Shown one piece after another: positions 1 to 6,524 of a stretch of 6,524 nucleotides of DNA; position 1 is the first letter of the stretch, and each line of letters begins with the position of its first letter. The DNA comes from Clostridia bacterium (GTDB lineage Bacteria > Bacillota > Clostridia > UMGS1883): contig JAJQCX010000026.1 of the NCBI GenBank assembly GCA_021202495.1, positions 1 through 6,524 on the forward strand. The letters are read 5' to 3'. Under the pieces are notes generated by a model. It was not told the origin of the DNA. It was given only the letters and a program-made list of their open reading frames with translations, and did not search any database. Position numbers and translations under genes: made by a program.

Positions 1-29
1 AGACACTTATATCCTGTTATTGAAATGTA

Positions 30-77
30 AAGTTTTAATTGAGACTAGGTAGTAGTACTTAGTCTCAGCTAAAACTT
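30..77. repeat. Long AT-rich inverted repeat (hairpin)
   Basis: Bases 30-51 are nearly the exact reverse complement of 56-77, leaving a four-base loop at 52-55. In about 22 positions there are only two imperfect neighbouring pairs (38-39 against 68-69) and one G-T wobble (48/59). The outer part is AT-rich and the core reads gagacta / tagtctc. Neither side is followed by a run of T on its transcript strand, so it is not a textbook intrinsic terminator, although it could end or stabilise the transcript of a gene left of the window. It lies downstream of the arabinofuranosidase terminator. A small mobile or dispersed repeat is an alternative. The structure is seen directly; its role is unknown. 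Confidence 0.6.
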
Positions 78-84
78 ATAGGAA

Positions 85-130
85 CGACCGCGCGGAGGGC
101 GTTCGAATTGACGCGCAGCTCGCGCGGTCG
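85..130. repeat. GC-rich inverted repeat (hairpin)
   Basis: Bases 85-94 (cgaccgcgcg) are the perfect reverse complement of 121-130 (cgcgcggtcg). Inside the 26-base loop a smaller stem can form between gcgt at 99-102 and acgc at 111-114. The element is far richer in GC than the AT-rich hairpin just to its left, with an abrupt change near base 81. No T-run follows on either strand. It may be a dispersed intergenic repeat or an RNA 3' structure. The inverted repeat is certain; its function is not. Confidence 0.6.
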
Positions 131-146
131 GGGGCGCTTGTGGGAG

Positions 147-179
147 GAAAAGAGGGGGTCGGGATTGCGCCCCGACCCC
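147..179 (-). terminator. Intrinsic terminator of the arabinofuranosidase gene
   Basis: On the minus strand a perfect 9-bp GC-rich stem (179-171 with 163-155) and a seven-base loop are followed by a short T-rich run reading CTCTTTTCC. It starts about a dozen bases after the arabinofuranosidase stop codon, which is the expected place. The T-run is short and broken by C, so termination may be incomplete, but the stem is very stable. Confidence 0.75.
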
Positions 180-191
180 ACATAGTTTTGT

Positions 192-3100
192 TTAGTTTTG
201 AATTGTCACGGAATCTGTGAAGTAGTTATATTCATCGAAGATGAAGAGTTTAACTTTATCTGAGGTGAGATATTCTGTAATGTCTACGTCTGCCGACTGC
301 GTTTCGTAATTGAGCGTTAAGGTTTCAACCTTTATGAGCTCGTTGTCCGCGCTGTATGCCGCGACTACCGCCGTAAGCGATGCGTCCGCGTTCGGTGTGC
401 CGTCGGAGAAGTAGAGTTCAAATGTCGCGGTATTGTCGGAAACCGTGATGCCGCCCGAAAGAAGCTCCGCCTCGTCAGTTTCGGCAATTGTCACAACCGT
501 GTACGCGAGAAGGTTCGTGCCGTCAACGCTGCCCTCAACGCTTACCTCGCCCGCGGTTTCGGTAAATTCGTCGGGGATAGCGTCCCATGTTACCGAAAGA
601 GTATGCTCGGAGCCGTCCTTGTAAATAACCGTGACGGTGGAGGGAAGTGTGAGCTCTTCGCCCTTGTCAAGCGTGATATATTCGGTCACTGCTCTGTCCG
701 GAATTTCGGAATCGTCAAGCGTATGAATACGGAAGATGGTGAACGAATTTGCCGGAAGCTCATATGTGAAGCTCTCCGAAACATCTGTTGTGAAGTAAAC
801 GGGAGAAACATATGTCGGATCTTCAAGAGAGTTCATGTCGTAAATGCCGTCGGATGAAAGCTCGGTCACGTCGGCTACGGGATTGATGTATTCCGCGCCG
901 TCAAGAGTGATGAGCGTTTCAACTGTGGATTCCGACGAGTTGACAACCTTTACGATGATGTCGCCGCTCGTTTCGTCGTAGGAGGTCGTTGTGTAGACCG
1001 GCTGACGGAAGGAAACGAAGTTGACACAGTCGCCGTTGAGGTAAACCGCAAGCTTGTGCGGGTCAACGGTGATTGTAACGGTGTATTCCTCTCCGGTTGT
1101 GATGTTGGCAAGGCTGTTTGTTTCCGAAAGAGTTGCCTTTGAGCCGTCAACCACCTGCTGAATTGCGCTCGAGGTGTTGCTCCAGCCGCCGATGTTGCAG
1201 AGGTAGTAGTTGTTCTCGTCCTGATAGAGAACGGGGATGCAGAAGCCCTCAGAACCGTCGGTCTTTGTCGCCTTGAAGGTGATTGTGTAGTGGTCGGTTT
1301 CACCGCCCGCTGCTTCGTCGCTGAAAATGAGGAACGCTCCGTCGCCGGACGTTGCGCTTTGGGTGAGACCTTCCTCAACCGTGCCTTCCCATGTGCCGCT
1401 AAGCGCTTCCTCAATCGTGGGCGTGTAGGTGACGGTTTCGTCACCGGACTGATATGTTATTTCAAAATCGCGGAACTCTGCGGCGGTGTTCCATGTGCCT
1501 ATGCCGAATTTGCCGCTCGGCTTGTATTCCGCACTGTAGTTCACGGTTTCAGTGTCGAGAGTGTACGAGCCCAAGTTATTGGAATACATCGACTGCACGT
1601 AATAGTCGGGCGTGCCGAAAACGCGCGAATTGTCAAAGCCAATCATGTCGGGGTACCACTGAGTATATCCGTCGCGTGAGAAAAGCGGCGCGTAGGATGC
1701 GAGCTGCACAACGTCGGCGTTCTTTTCGAGGCTTGTCATAAACGCGGCAATCGAGATTGCTGCCTCGACGTTGCTCGAATCCTTAGTTGTGTTGGAGCGG
1801 CGGCTTGCGTATTCGCCTGCGAATACCTTGTAGCTGTCGCGGTCGTAGCCGTCGTAGCGGTCAAGATTGAGGTAGAACCAATCGGGCGTGCGGTAGTAAT
1901 GCTCATCAACCGCATATGCAAAGGTCATGTCCTCATCCTCTTCCGCGTGAGAGTCAAGCCATTCCCAAGCAGAGTCGAACGATGAACCCGACGGGCTGGG
2001 ACCGCTTGTCGCGATGAGCTTGATTTCGGGATACTGTGCGTGAATTGCCTCTTCAAACGCTTCGTAGCGCTCGTAGAAGTTGACCGAATCCGTCTCCCAC
2101 TGCTCGTTGCCTATGCCGATATATTCAAGGTTGAACGGCTCGGGATGTCCCATTTCGGCACGAATTGCAGCCCATTCGCTTGTTTCGGGGTCGCCGTTTG
2201 CAAATTCAATCAGGTCAAGCGCGTCCTGAATGTAGATTGAGTACAAATCCTCTTCGCTTGAGGTTTCGCCGCTCTGATACTGGCAGGCAATGCCGACGTT
2301 CAAAACGGGGAGCGGGAATGCGCCTATGTCCTCGCAAAGAAGGAAATATTCATAAAATCCGAGACCGTATGTCTGGCAGTAGCCGTAGCGTCCGTCGCCG
2401 GAGGTGTGCGTCTGCCAGCGGTTCCAGTTTTCCTTACGCGCCTCAACGGGGCCTATCGTGTCCTTCCACGAATAGCGGTTTTCGAGGGTATAGCCCTCGA
2501 CGATGCAGCCGCCGGGGAAGCGCAAAAAGCCGGGATGCAAATCCTTGAGCATTTGCACAAGGTCTGCGCGGAGACCGTTTTTGCGGTTCATCCATGTGTC
2601 CTGCGGGAAGAGCGAAATCATGTCAAGCTCAATGTACTGATTGTCGCCGTCAGTCTCAAACGAAAGGCAGAGAAGCGCGTTGTCCATGTCGCTTGTCGCG
2701 GTCATTTCAACCTCGTATTTTGCCCATTCGCTTGTTATTTCTTCAACATATGTCTTTCCGACGGTTTTGCCGTTCTCAACGAGCGTAACCACGATTTTGC
2801 CCTCAAAATCGCTGTCAGCGCGGGCAAAAACGGAGAAATCGAATTTGTCGCCGAGTTCAGCCGAAATGCCGTCGTAGCAGGCATTTGTTATTGTGACGTT
2901 TTCCGAAGGAGAAGAAATGCGCAGATATGTCGTGTTGTTTTCGTTGAGCGGATCGTCCGAAAGGAAGGAGTAATCCGCGTCAATCGTCCAAGCATAGGAC
3001 GGAATGGGGGTGGGATCCGTTTGGTTTGACTGCGCGTCAAGCGCTTCAAACGAGCGGTTTTGCACAAGCTCGGCGTAGAGCCCGCCGTCCGCCGCGTAGT

Positions 3101-4145
3101 TGATGTCTTCAAAGAAAATGCCAATCATGTCGGGATTGATGTCAACGCCTCTTGACGCGGCATCGATATTAATCTCGGTGTCAACACTGTTTGTCGCGGG
3201 AACGGTTACGACATAGTTATAGACATATTCCTCACCGTTTATGGTGATCGTCGCGGTAAGCGTTACGGTTTTTGTTTCGTCGCCGCGTGAAACTTCGCCG
3301 GTCGAAGAAATGACGGTCTCGTCGCTGCTTGTCCAAGTGAGAGAGGCGTGTTCGCCCTCAAAGGAGACGAGGTCAAGGTCTTTCTTCGTGGTCATGTCGC
3401 CCGTAACGCCCGAGGGAATTGTGAGATATTCGGCAAATTCCTCTTTTACGCCGTCGCCCATCGAATCGAGCACCTGCTCATCTGTGAGAGCCGCGGCATA
3501 AATTTTAAATTCGTCGATATAGCCCTTAAAATACGCGTCGGAAGAAAACTGCGACTTTCCGAGGTAGTTGTTGCCCTCGGTCACTTCCGACGGCGTGTGC
3601 TCGCCGAAATCGACCGACGAGGCGGAAAGAACACCGTTTTTGTAGATTTTAACCGTGTTTCCGCTGCGGACGAGCGCCACGTGCATCCACGCGCCGTCTT
3701 CAACGGTGTCGTCGGCTGTGACATTTATTTCGTAGCCCGTTTCGTCGGTCAAGAGCGCATAGCGAAGGTCGGTTGTGTCATAGAGACCCAAGAACGCGTA
3801 TGCGGACTCAGTTCCGAAGTCGAAAATTCTCATCCACCAGTTGGGCGAATCCACTCTTACCCAAGTCGAAACCGTAAAATCGTCGTCAAGATAAGATGTG
3901 ATGTCGCCAACAAGTTCAAGGTAGGACGAATTGCCGTCAAAATAGGCGGCGCTGCCGGAAACAGATTCTTCGTCCGAAAATGTTACGCCTGTGTTTGAAA
4001 CTGTAAAATCGCCCGTGTCAACGGTTTCGGCGTTGTCGAACGAATAGTAGAGAAACGGCTCGGGAGCCGCTTCAGCCTGCGCAAAAATCGGCAGAGTTGA
4101 AAACGCCAATACAAACGCAAGCGCCAATGAGAGAAACTTTTTCAT
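192..4145 (-). CDS. Secreted multidomain GH51 alpha-L-arabinofuranosidase
   Basis: Extracellular enzyme expected to release terminal alpha-L-arabinofuranose from arabinan, arabinoxylan or arabinogalactan by the retaining mechanism of family GH51. Layout by eye over 1317 residues: signal peptide 1-26 (MKKF start, hydrophobic core, AQAEA cleavage region); LamG/ConA-like sandwich about 28-225; degenerate bacterial Ig-like domain about 230-317; GH51 N-terminal part about 323-370 (GIFFEDIN, GGLYAELVQNRSFE); CBM4/9-like sandwich about 385-513; TIM barrel about 520-855 with LRFPGGCIVEG at 541-551, acid/base E681 in GNEQW and nucleophile E778 in AGEYA; ConA-like insert about 870-1048; GH51 C-terminal beta-sandwich about 1050-1142; Big-like domain about 1148-1222; and a C-terminal beta module to the end. 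The barrel and its embedded sandwich resemble the plant ASD1/Bacteroides branch. No sortase motif, dockerin or SLH repeats are seen, so it is probably released or held by carbohydrate binding. The ATG is supported by AAAGGGA nine bases upstream and by the signal peptide. Substrate choice is not decided by sequence. Confidence 0.92.
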   Translation of the reverse strand: MKKFLSLALAFVLAFSTLPIFAQAEAAPEPFLYYSFDNAETVDTGDFTVSNTGVTFSDEESVSGSAAYFDGNSSYLELVGDITSYLDDDFTVSTWVRVDSPNWWMRIFDFGTESAYAFLGLYDTTDLRYALLTDETGYEINVTADDTVEDGAWMHVALVRSGNTVKIYKNGVLSASSVDFGEHTPSEVTEGNNYLGKSQFSSDAYFKGYIDEFKIYAAALTDEQVLDSMGDGVKEEFAEYLTIPSGVTGDMTTKKDLDLVSFEGEHASLTWTSSDETVISSTGEVSRGDETKTVTLTATITINGEEYVYNYVVTVPATNSVDTEINIDAASRGVDINPDMIGIFFEDINYAADGGLYAELVQNRSFEALDAQSNQTDPTPIPSYAWTIDADYSFLSDDPLNENNTTYLRISSPSENVTITNACYDGISAELGDKFDFSVFARADSDFEGKIVVTLVENGKTVGKTYVEEITSEWAKYEVEMTATSDMDNALLCLSFETDGDNQYIELDMISLFPQDTWMNRKNGLRADLVQMLKDLHPGFLRFPGGCIVEGYTLENRYSWKDTIGPVEARKENWNRWQTHTSGDGRYGYCQTYGLGFYEYFLLCEDIGAFPLPVLNVGIACQYQSGETSSEEDLYSIYIQDALDLIEFANGDPETSEWAAIRAEMGHPEPFNLEYIGIGNEQWETDSVNFYERYEAFEEAIHAQYPEIKLIATSGPSPSGSSFDSAWEWLDSHAEEDEDMTFAYAVDEHYYRTPDWFYLNLDRYDGYDRDSYKVFAGEYASRRSNTTKDSSNVEAAISIAAFMTSLEKNADVVQLASYAPLFSRDGYTQWYPDMIGFDNSRVFGTPDYYVQSMYSNNLGSYTLDTETVNYSAEYKPSGKFGIGTWNTAAEFRDFEITYQSGDETVTYTPTIEEALSGTWEGTVEEGLTQSATSGDGAFLIFSDEAAGGETDHYTITFKATKTDGSEGFCIPVLYQDENNYYLCNIGGWSNTSSAIQQVVDGSKATLSETNSLANITTGEEYTVTITVDPHKLAVYLNGDCVNFVSFRQPVYTTTSYDETSGDIIVKVVNSSESTVETLITLDGAEYINPVADVTELSSDGIYDMNSLEDPTYVSPVYFTTDVSESFTYELPANSFTIFRIHTLDDSEIPDRAVTEYITLDKGEELTLPSTVTVIYKDGSEHTLSVTWDAIPDEFTETAGEVSVEGSVDGTNLLAYTVVTIAETDEAELLSGGITVSDNTATFELYFSDGTPNADASLTAVVAAYSADNELIKVETLTLNYETQSADVDITEYLTSDKVKLFIFDEYNYFTDSVTIQN

Positions 4146-4269
4146 TGTGAACCATCCCTTTCATAGAGAAATTTATTTGTATCAAGAAACCGCCGCTTAA
4201 TCGTGGTTCATATTACGCTGTCCGACAAACTTTGCCTCCTCGCTGTCAGCGTGCAATTATCGGCAATTC
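4146..4269 (-). promoter_or_regulatory. Upstream region of the arabinofuranosidase gene, with inverted repeats
   Basis: This is the gap between the galK terminator and the arabinofuranosidase start, so it should hold that gene's promoter. I found no convincing -35/-10 pair; TAATAT on the minus strand at about 4216-4211 is a possible -10 but lacks a matching -35. Three other signals are visible: the ribosome binding sequence AAAGGGA (4161-4155); a perfect 11-base palindrome CGCTGTCAGCG at 4241-4251, with half of it repeated directly at 4216-4222; and the inverted pair TGAACCA/TGGTTCA (4210-4204 and 4154-4148), the second copy lying between ribosome binding site and start codon. An operator role for the palindrome is a guess. 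Confidence 0.4.
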
Positions 4270-4271
4270 CT

Positions 4272-4300
4272 TAACAAAAGGGAGGATTGCAAATCCTCCC
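4272..4300 (-). terminator. Intrinsic terminator after galK
   Basis: Read on the minus strand, GGGAGGATT (4300-4292) and AATCCTCCC (4288-4280) form a perfect 9-bp stem with a three-base loop, followed by TTTTGTTAA. It begins 16 bases after the galK stop codon. This is a textbook Rho-independent terminator. It closes the galT-galK unit and suggests that the arabinofuranosidase gene downstream has its own promoter. Confidence 0.9.
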
Positions 4301-4316
4301 ATTAAAGGCTATGGAA

Positions 4317-5504
4317 TTACTTTACCTCATGTCCGCCGTCGCCGATGTCGTCAACGTAGAACGAAGCGGGATAACCGATAATTTCATTGTAAGCCTTGCC
4401 GACCTGCTCGATGAACGCTTCGACCGCGTCCTCGCGGACAATGCTCATCGTGCAGCCGCCGAAGCCCGCGCCCGTCATTCTGGAGCCTATCGTTCCGTCA
4501 ACCTTGCGCGCCTCGCTCACGAGCGTGTCGAGCTCCTTGCCGGTTACTTCATACAAATCGCGCAGCGAATCGCCGCTCGCGTTGATGAGCCTGCCGAACT
4601 CCAAAATGTCACCGTTTTGCAGAGCTTCGATTGATTTTAACACTCTGTCGTCCTCGGCGATGACGTGCGTCACTCTCTGGCGAACAATGTCGCGCTTGAT
4701 GAGGTGCTTATTTGCTTCAAATTCCTCAAGCGAAATGTCGCCGAGGCAGGTAGCGTTGGGGAGAGCGGCTTTGAGCTCCGAGAAGCCCTCTTCCGTTTCC
4801 GCGCGGCGCTCGTTATACTTGCTGTCAGCAAGCGAACGCTTTTTATTCGTATTGGAAATGACAATCTTATACCCGTCCATTTTGAGCGGAACGAGCTTGT
4901 AGTCCTCAAGCTTTTTGCAGTCGAGGAAAATGACGTGATCCTTTTTGCCCATTGCCGACGCGAACTGATCCATAATTCCGCAGTTTACGCCGCAGTAGTT
5001 GTTCTCCGACCCTTGACCGCAGAGCGCCATTTCAATCATGTTAACGGGCTCTGTTATGCCGTTTGCCTCGTTTGAGAACGTGGCAAACGTGAGCGCCGTC
5101 GCAACCTCAATCGCCGCAGAAGAGGAGAGCCCGCCGCCGTGGGGAATTGTGTCGTCGAAAAGAAGCTCGCAGGGAACAATTGTGTAGCCGCGCTTTTGAA
5201 GCTCCACCGCAACGCCTATCTGATAGTTGCCCCATTTTAAGTGCTTGTAATCGTCAAGCTTTGTTATGTCGGCTTCAACATAATCCGGAAGGTCGGTCGC
5301 GCGCATTTTGATGAGCCCGTCGTTCGTCTTGCGCGCCGCGATATATGTACCCATCGTGATTGCCGCAGGGAAAACAAAGCCGCCGCAGTAATCGGTGTGC
5401 TCGCCTATGAGGTTCACTCTGCCGGGCGACATGAAGACACGAATGTCGTCCTCTCTTCCGCCGTAATGCTTAATAAATTCCTGCTTTAACTCGCTTATTG
5501 TCAT
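4317..5504 (-). CDS. galK: Galactokinase
   Basis: Cytoplasmic GHMP-family kinase that phosphorylates alpha-D-galactose with ATP to galactose-1-phosphate, the first committed step of the Leloir pathway. At 395 residues it has the usual length of the family. All three signatures are visible: GRVNLIGEHTDY at 28-39 (with R29), the ATP-binding loop PHGGGLSSSAA at 121-131, and GSRMTGAGFGGC at 340-351. The catalytic aspartate is D179 in NCGIMDQ. The GEHTDY and GIMDQ motifs favour galactokinase over mevalonate or homoserine kinases; N-acetylgalactosamine kinases share much of this pattern, but the galT partner points to galactose. The ATG directly follows the galT stop, and its ribosome binding site GGAAGGAG lies in the galT end, so the two are probably translationally coupled. 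The gene is intact. Confidence 0.97.
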   Translation of the reverse strand: MTISELKQEFIKHYGGREDDIRVFMSPGRVNLIGEHTDYCGGFVFPAAITMGTYIAARKTNDGLIKMRATDLPDYVEADITKLDDYKHLKWGNYQIGVAVELQKRGYTIVPCELLFDDTIPHGGGLSSSAAIEVATALTFATFSNEANGITEPVNMIEMALCGQGSENNYCGVNCGIMDQFASAMGKKDHVIFLDCKKLEDYKLVPLKMDGYKIVISNTNKKRSLADSKYNERRAETEEGFSELKAALPNATCLGDISLEEFEANKHLIKRDIVRQRVTHVIAEDDRVLKSIEALQNGDILEFGRLINASGDSLRDLYEVTGKELDTLVSEARKVDGTIGSRMTGAGFGGCTMSIVREDAVEAFIEQVGKAYNEIIGYPASFYVDDIGDGGHEVK

Positions 5505-6488
5505 TTATTTGTCTCCTTCCGAAAATCTCTTATATGCCTGGCGCAGCTCCTCAGCCGTAGCTTCGGGAGCAATGGGATTGCAGTGCGCCCAAGCGCCCGT
5601 TTCGGAGGAGGCGTTGAACTTCTGCTTTTCCGCGCTGCGCATCGGCGGATAGAACGCGATGTGGAAATGGAAATAATCATCCGTGCTTTCGGGATAATTC
5701 GTCGGCGCGTTATACATGCACATCATGTAGGGGAAGGTGTAGCCGAAAAGAGAATCGAGCGTGCCCGCGGATGCGCGCACAGCCTCGGCAAGAGAGGTGA
5801 GCTCCTTGTCGTTAAACTGATCGATCGCGCTCTTGTGGCTCTTTGCCGCAATGTAAATGCCGTAAGGATATTCCGTGAAGAACGGAAGGAAAACAATAAA
5901 GTCGTCGTTTTCAAAAATTATGCGCTTGTCCGCCTCACGCTCCGCCTTTATCATGTCGCAGAAAAGGCACTCGTGCGTCTCTTCAAAATGCTCCTTGGAG
6001 GATGCAAGCTCGAGCTCAAGCTTCTTGGGAACAAAGCTGTAGCCGTAAATCTGACCGTGGGGATGGGGCATTGTTACGCCGACAACCGCGCCGCGGTTTT
6101 CAAAAATGAATACATATTTAATCTTTTCATCCTTCTTAAGCTCGCTGTAGCGCTCAACCCACAAATCGACAAGCTTTCTCACATGAGGAACGGGCAGCTC
6201 GGGAAGAGTTACCGTGTGCTCGGGAGAATAGAGAATAACCTCGCACTTGCCGTAGTTTTCAGCCGTTTTGTAAACGCCTATCGCAACGTCGTCGGGAGCG
6301 GCGGGATTTTGCGTCAAGGCAGGGAAATCGTTGTCGTATTTCAAAACGTCAAACGACTTCGGAACCTTGTCATTATCCGGTCCCGGACAAAAAGGACACC
6401 AATCCTTCGGCATTTGGGGACGGTTCTGCCTGTTTGACGCAACCATAACCCAATCCTTTGTAAGCGGATGCCAACGTAATTCTGCCAT
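5505..6488 (-). CDS. galT: Galactose-1-phosphate uridylyltransferase, class I
   Basis: Cytoplasmic HIT-superfamily enzyme of the Leloir pathway: UDP-glucose + galactose-1-phosphate gives glucose-1-phosphate + UDP-galactose through a uridylyl-histidine intermediate. From the ATG chosen here it is 327 residues, near the family length of about 330-350. The active-site HPHGQ is at 142-146, with H144 the expected nucleophile. The structural zinc site looks intact: C31 and C34 in CPFCPG, H91 in SPEHTVTLPEL, and H142. The C-terminal HFHIAFYPP block starts at 274. By eye against the E. coli enzyme the second (iron) site keeps E160 and H276 but has Y259 and A278 in place of two histidines. An extra C-x2-C pair, C174/C177, is present. 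The start is the ATG of MAELRWHP, six bases after GAGGTGA; the in-frame GTG three codons upstream overlaps that ribosome binding site. It is the first visible gene of the galT-galK unit. Confidence 0.96.
   Translation of the reverse strand: MAELRWHPLTKDWVMVASNRQNRPQMPKDWCPFCPGPDNDKVPKSFDVLKYDNDFPALTQNPAAPDDVAIGVYKTAENYGKCEVILYSPEHTVTLPELPVPHVRKLVDLWVERYSELKKDEKIKYVFIFENRGAVVGVTMPHPHGQIYGYSFVPKKLELELASSKEHFEETHECLFCDMIKAEREADKRIIFENDDFIVFLPFFTEYPYGIYIAAKSHKSAIDQFNDKELTSLAEAVRASAGTLDSLFGYTFPYMMCMYNAPTNYPESTDDYFHFHIAFYPPMRSAEKQKFNASSETGAWAHCNPIAPEATAEELRQAYKRFSEGDK
5513..5520 (-). promoter_or_regulatory. galK ribosome binding site inside the galT end
   Basis: The minus strand reads GGAAGGAG, eight bases before the galK ATG, and encodes part of the last residues of GalT (SEGDK). 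Because the galT TAA abuts the galK ATG with no base between, a ribosome finishing galT sits directly on the galK start. This favours coupled and balanced synthesis of the two enzymes. Confidence 0.85.
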
Positions 6489-6493
6489 ATCAA

Positions 6494-6500
6494 TCACCTC
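6494..6500 (-). promoter_or_regulatory. galT ribosome binding site that decides the start
   Basis: The minus strand reads GAGGTGA, ending five bases before the ATG of MAELRWHP. The longer reading from GTG at 6497-6495 would start inside this sequence and would have no binding site of its own. This supports the ATG at 6488. Beyond it, 6501-6524 is very AT-rich and could include part of a promoter, but the window ends before any pair of boxes can be judged. Confidence 0.8.
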
Positions 6501-6524
6501 ATAAATAATATATCAATATCAAGG

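Noticed and set aside
30..77. The AT-rich hairpin as an integron attC site or a transposon end.
   Set aside because: There are no integron core sites in the right places, no clear target-site duplication beside the arms, and no transposase or integrase in the window.
101..109. gttcgaatt, resembling the T-loop of a tRNA.
   Set aside because: The flanking bases do not form a five-pair T-stem, and no acceptor, anticodon or D-arm can be drawn around it. It is the loop of the GC-rich hairpin.
2406..3998. Long plus-strand open frames of 207 and 216 codons opposite the arabinofuranosidase gene.
   Set aside because: They are antisense to recognised GH51 and LamG-like segments. Their translations show no family motif and have the odd composition typical of shadow frames.
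192..4145. Cell-wall anchoring or cellulosome attachment of the arabinofuranosidase.
   Set aside because: The C-terminus ends in a beta-rich module with no LPXTG-type motif, hydrophobic tail, dockerin repeat or SLH domain.
5583..6437. A 284-codon open frame on the plus strand opposite galT.
   Set aside because: It lies wholly antisense to a gene with intact catalytic motifs, has no recognisable domain, and is explained by codon use in galT leaving few stops in the antisense frame.
6501..6524. AT-rich sequence before galT as a promoter.
   Set aside because: Only 24 bases are visible beyond the ribosome binding site, and no -35/-10 pair at proper spacing can be shown before the window ends.

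Overview
The window reads as ordinary chromosome of a carbohydrate-degrading Gram-positive anaerobe, most likely an uncultured gut clostridium (Oscillospiraceae or Lachnospiraceae type). The basis is protein style (a secreted multidomain glycoside hydrolase with LamG-like and Big-like modules, and clostridial-type GalT and GalK), strong purine-rich ribosome binding sites, and intermediate GC. No rRNA or marker gene is present, so the taxonomic placement is inference. All three protein-coding genes lie on the minus strand, so transcription runs from the right end of the window to the left.

Right part (about 4270-6524): a two-gene Leloir galactose operon. galT (galactose-1-phosphate uridylyltransferase) comes first. 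galK (galactokinase) starts on the base after the galT stop codon, with its Shine-Dalgarno sequence inside the last galT codons. A clean intrinsic terminator follows galK at about 4272-4300. The promoter side of galT is cut off by the window edge. galE and a mutarotase are not in the window.

Middle and left (192-4145): one very large gene for a 1317-residue secreted GH51 alpha-L-arabinofuranosidase. Its layout is signal peptide, LamG-like beta-sandwich, degenerate Ig-like domain, GH51 catalytic module interrupted by a CBM4/9-like sandwich, a ConA-like domain inserted before the last GH51 beta-sandwich, a Big-like domain and a C-terminal beta module. It is separated from galK by the galK terminator and about 125 bases of its own upstream region, so it is probably transcribed separately. 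Its own terminator lies directly after its stop.

Left end (1-191): non-coding. It holds three hairpins in a row: an AT-rich, nearly perfect one (30-77), a very GC-rich one (85-130) and the arabinofuranosidase terminator (155-179).

Together the genes fit use of arabinose-decorated galactans (arabinogalactan or pectic side chains). The exported enzyme would remove arabinofuranose, and galactose entering the cell would be phosphorylated by GalK and exchanged by GalT to glucose-1-phosphate. The joint role is inferred from adjacency. I see no defence system, mobile element, CRISPR array or RNA gene, and nothing that supports a wholly new system. The points most worth a second look are the tandem hairpins at 30-130, the nested domain layout of the arabinofuranosidase, and the apparent partial loss of the second metal site in GalT.
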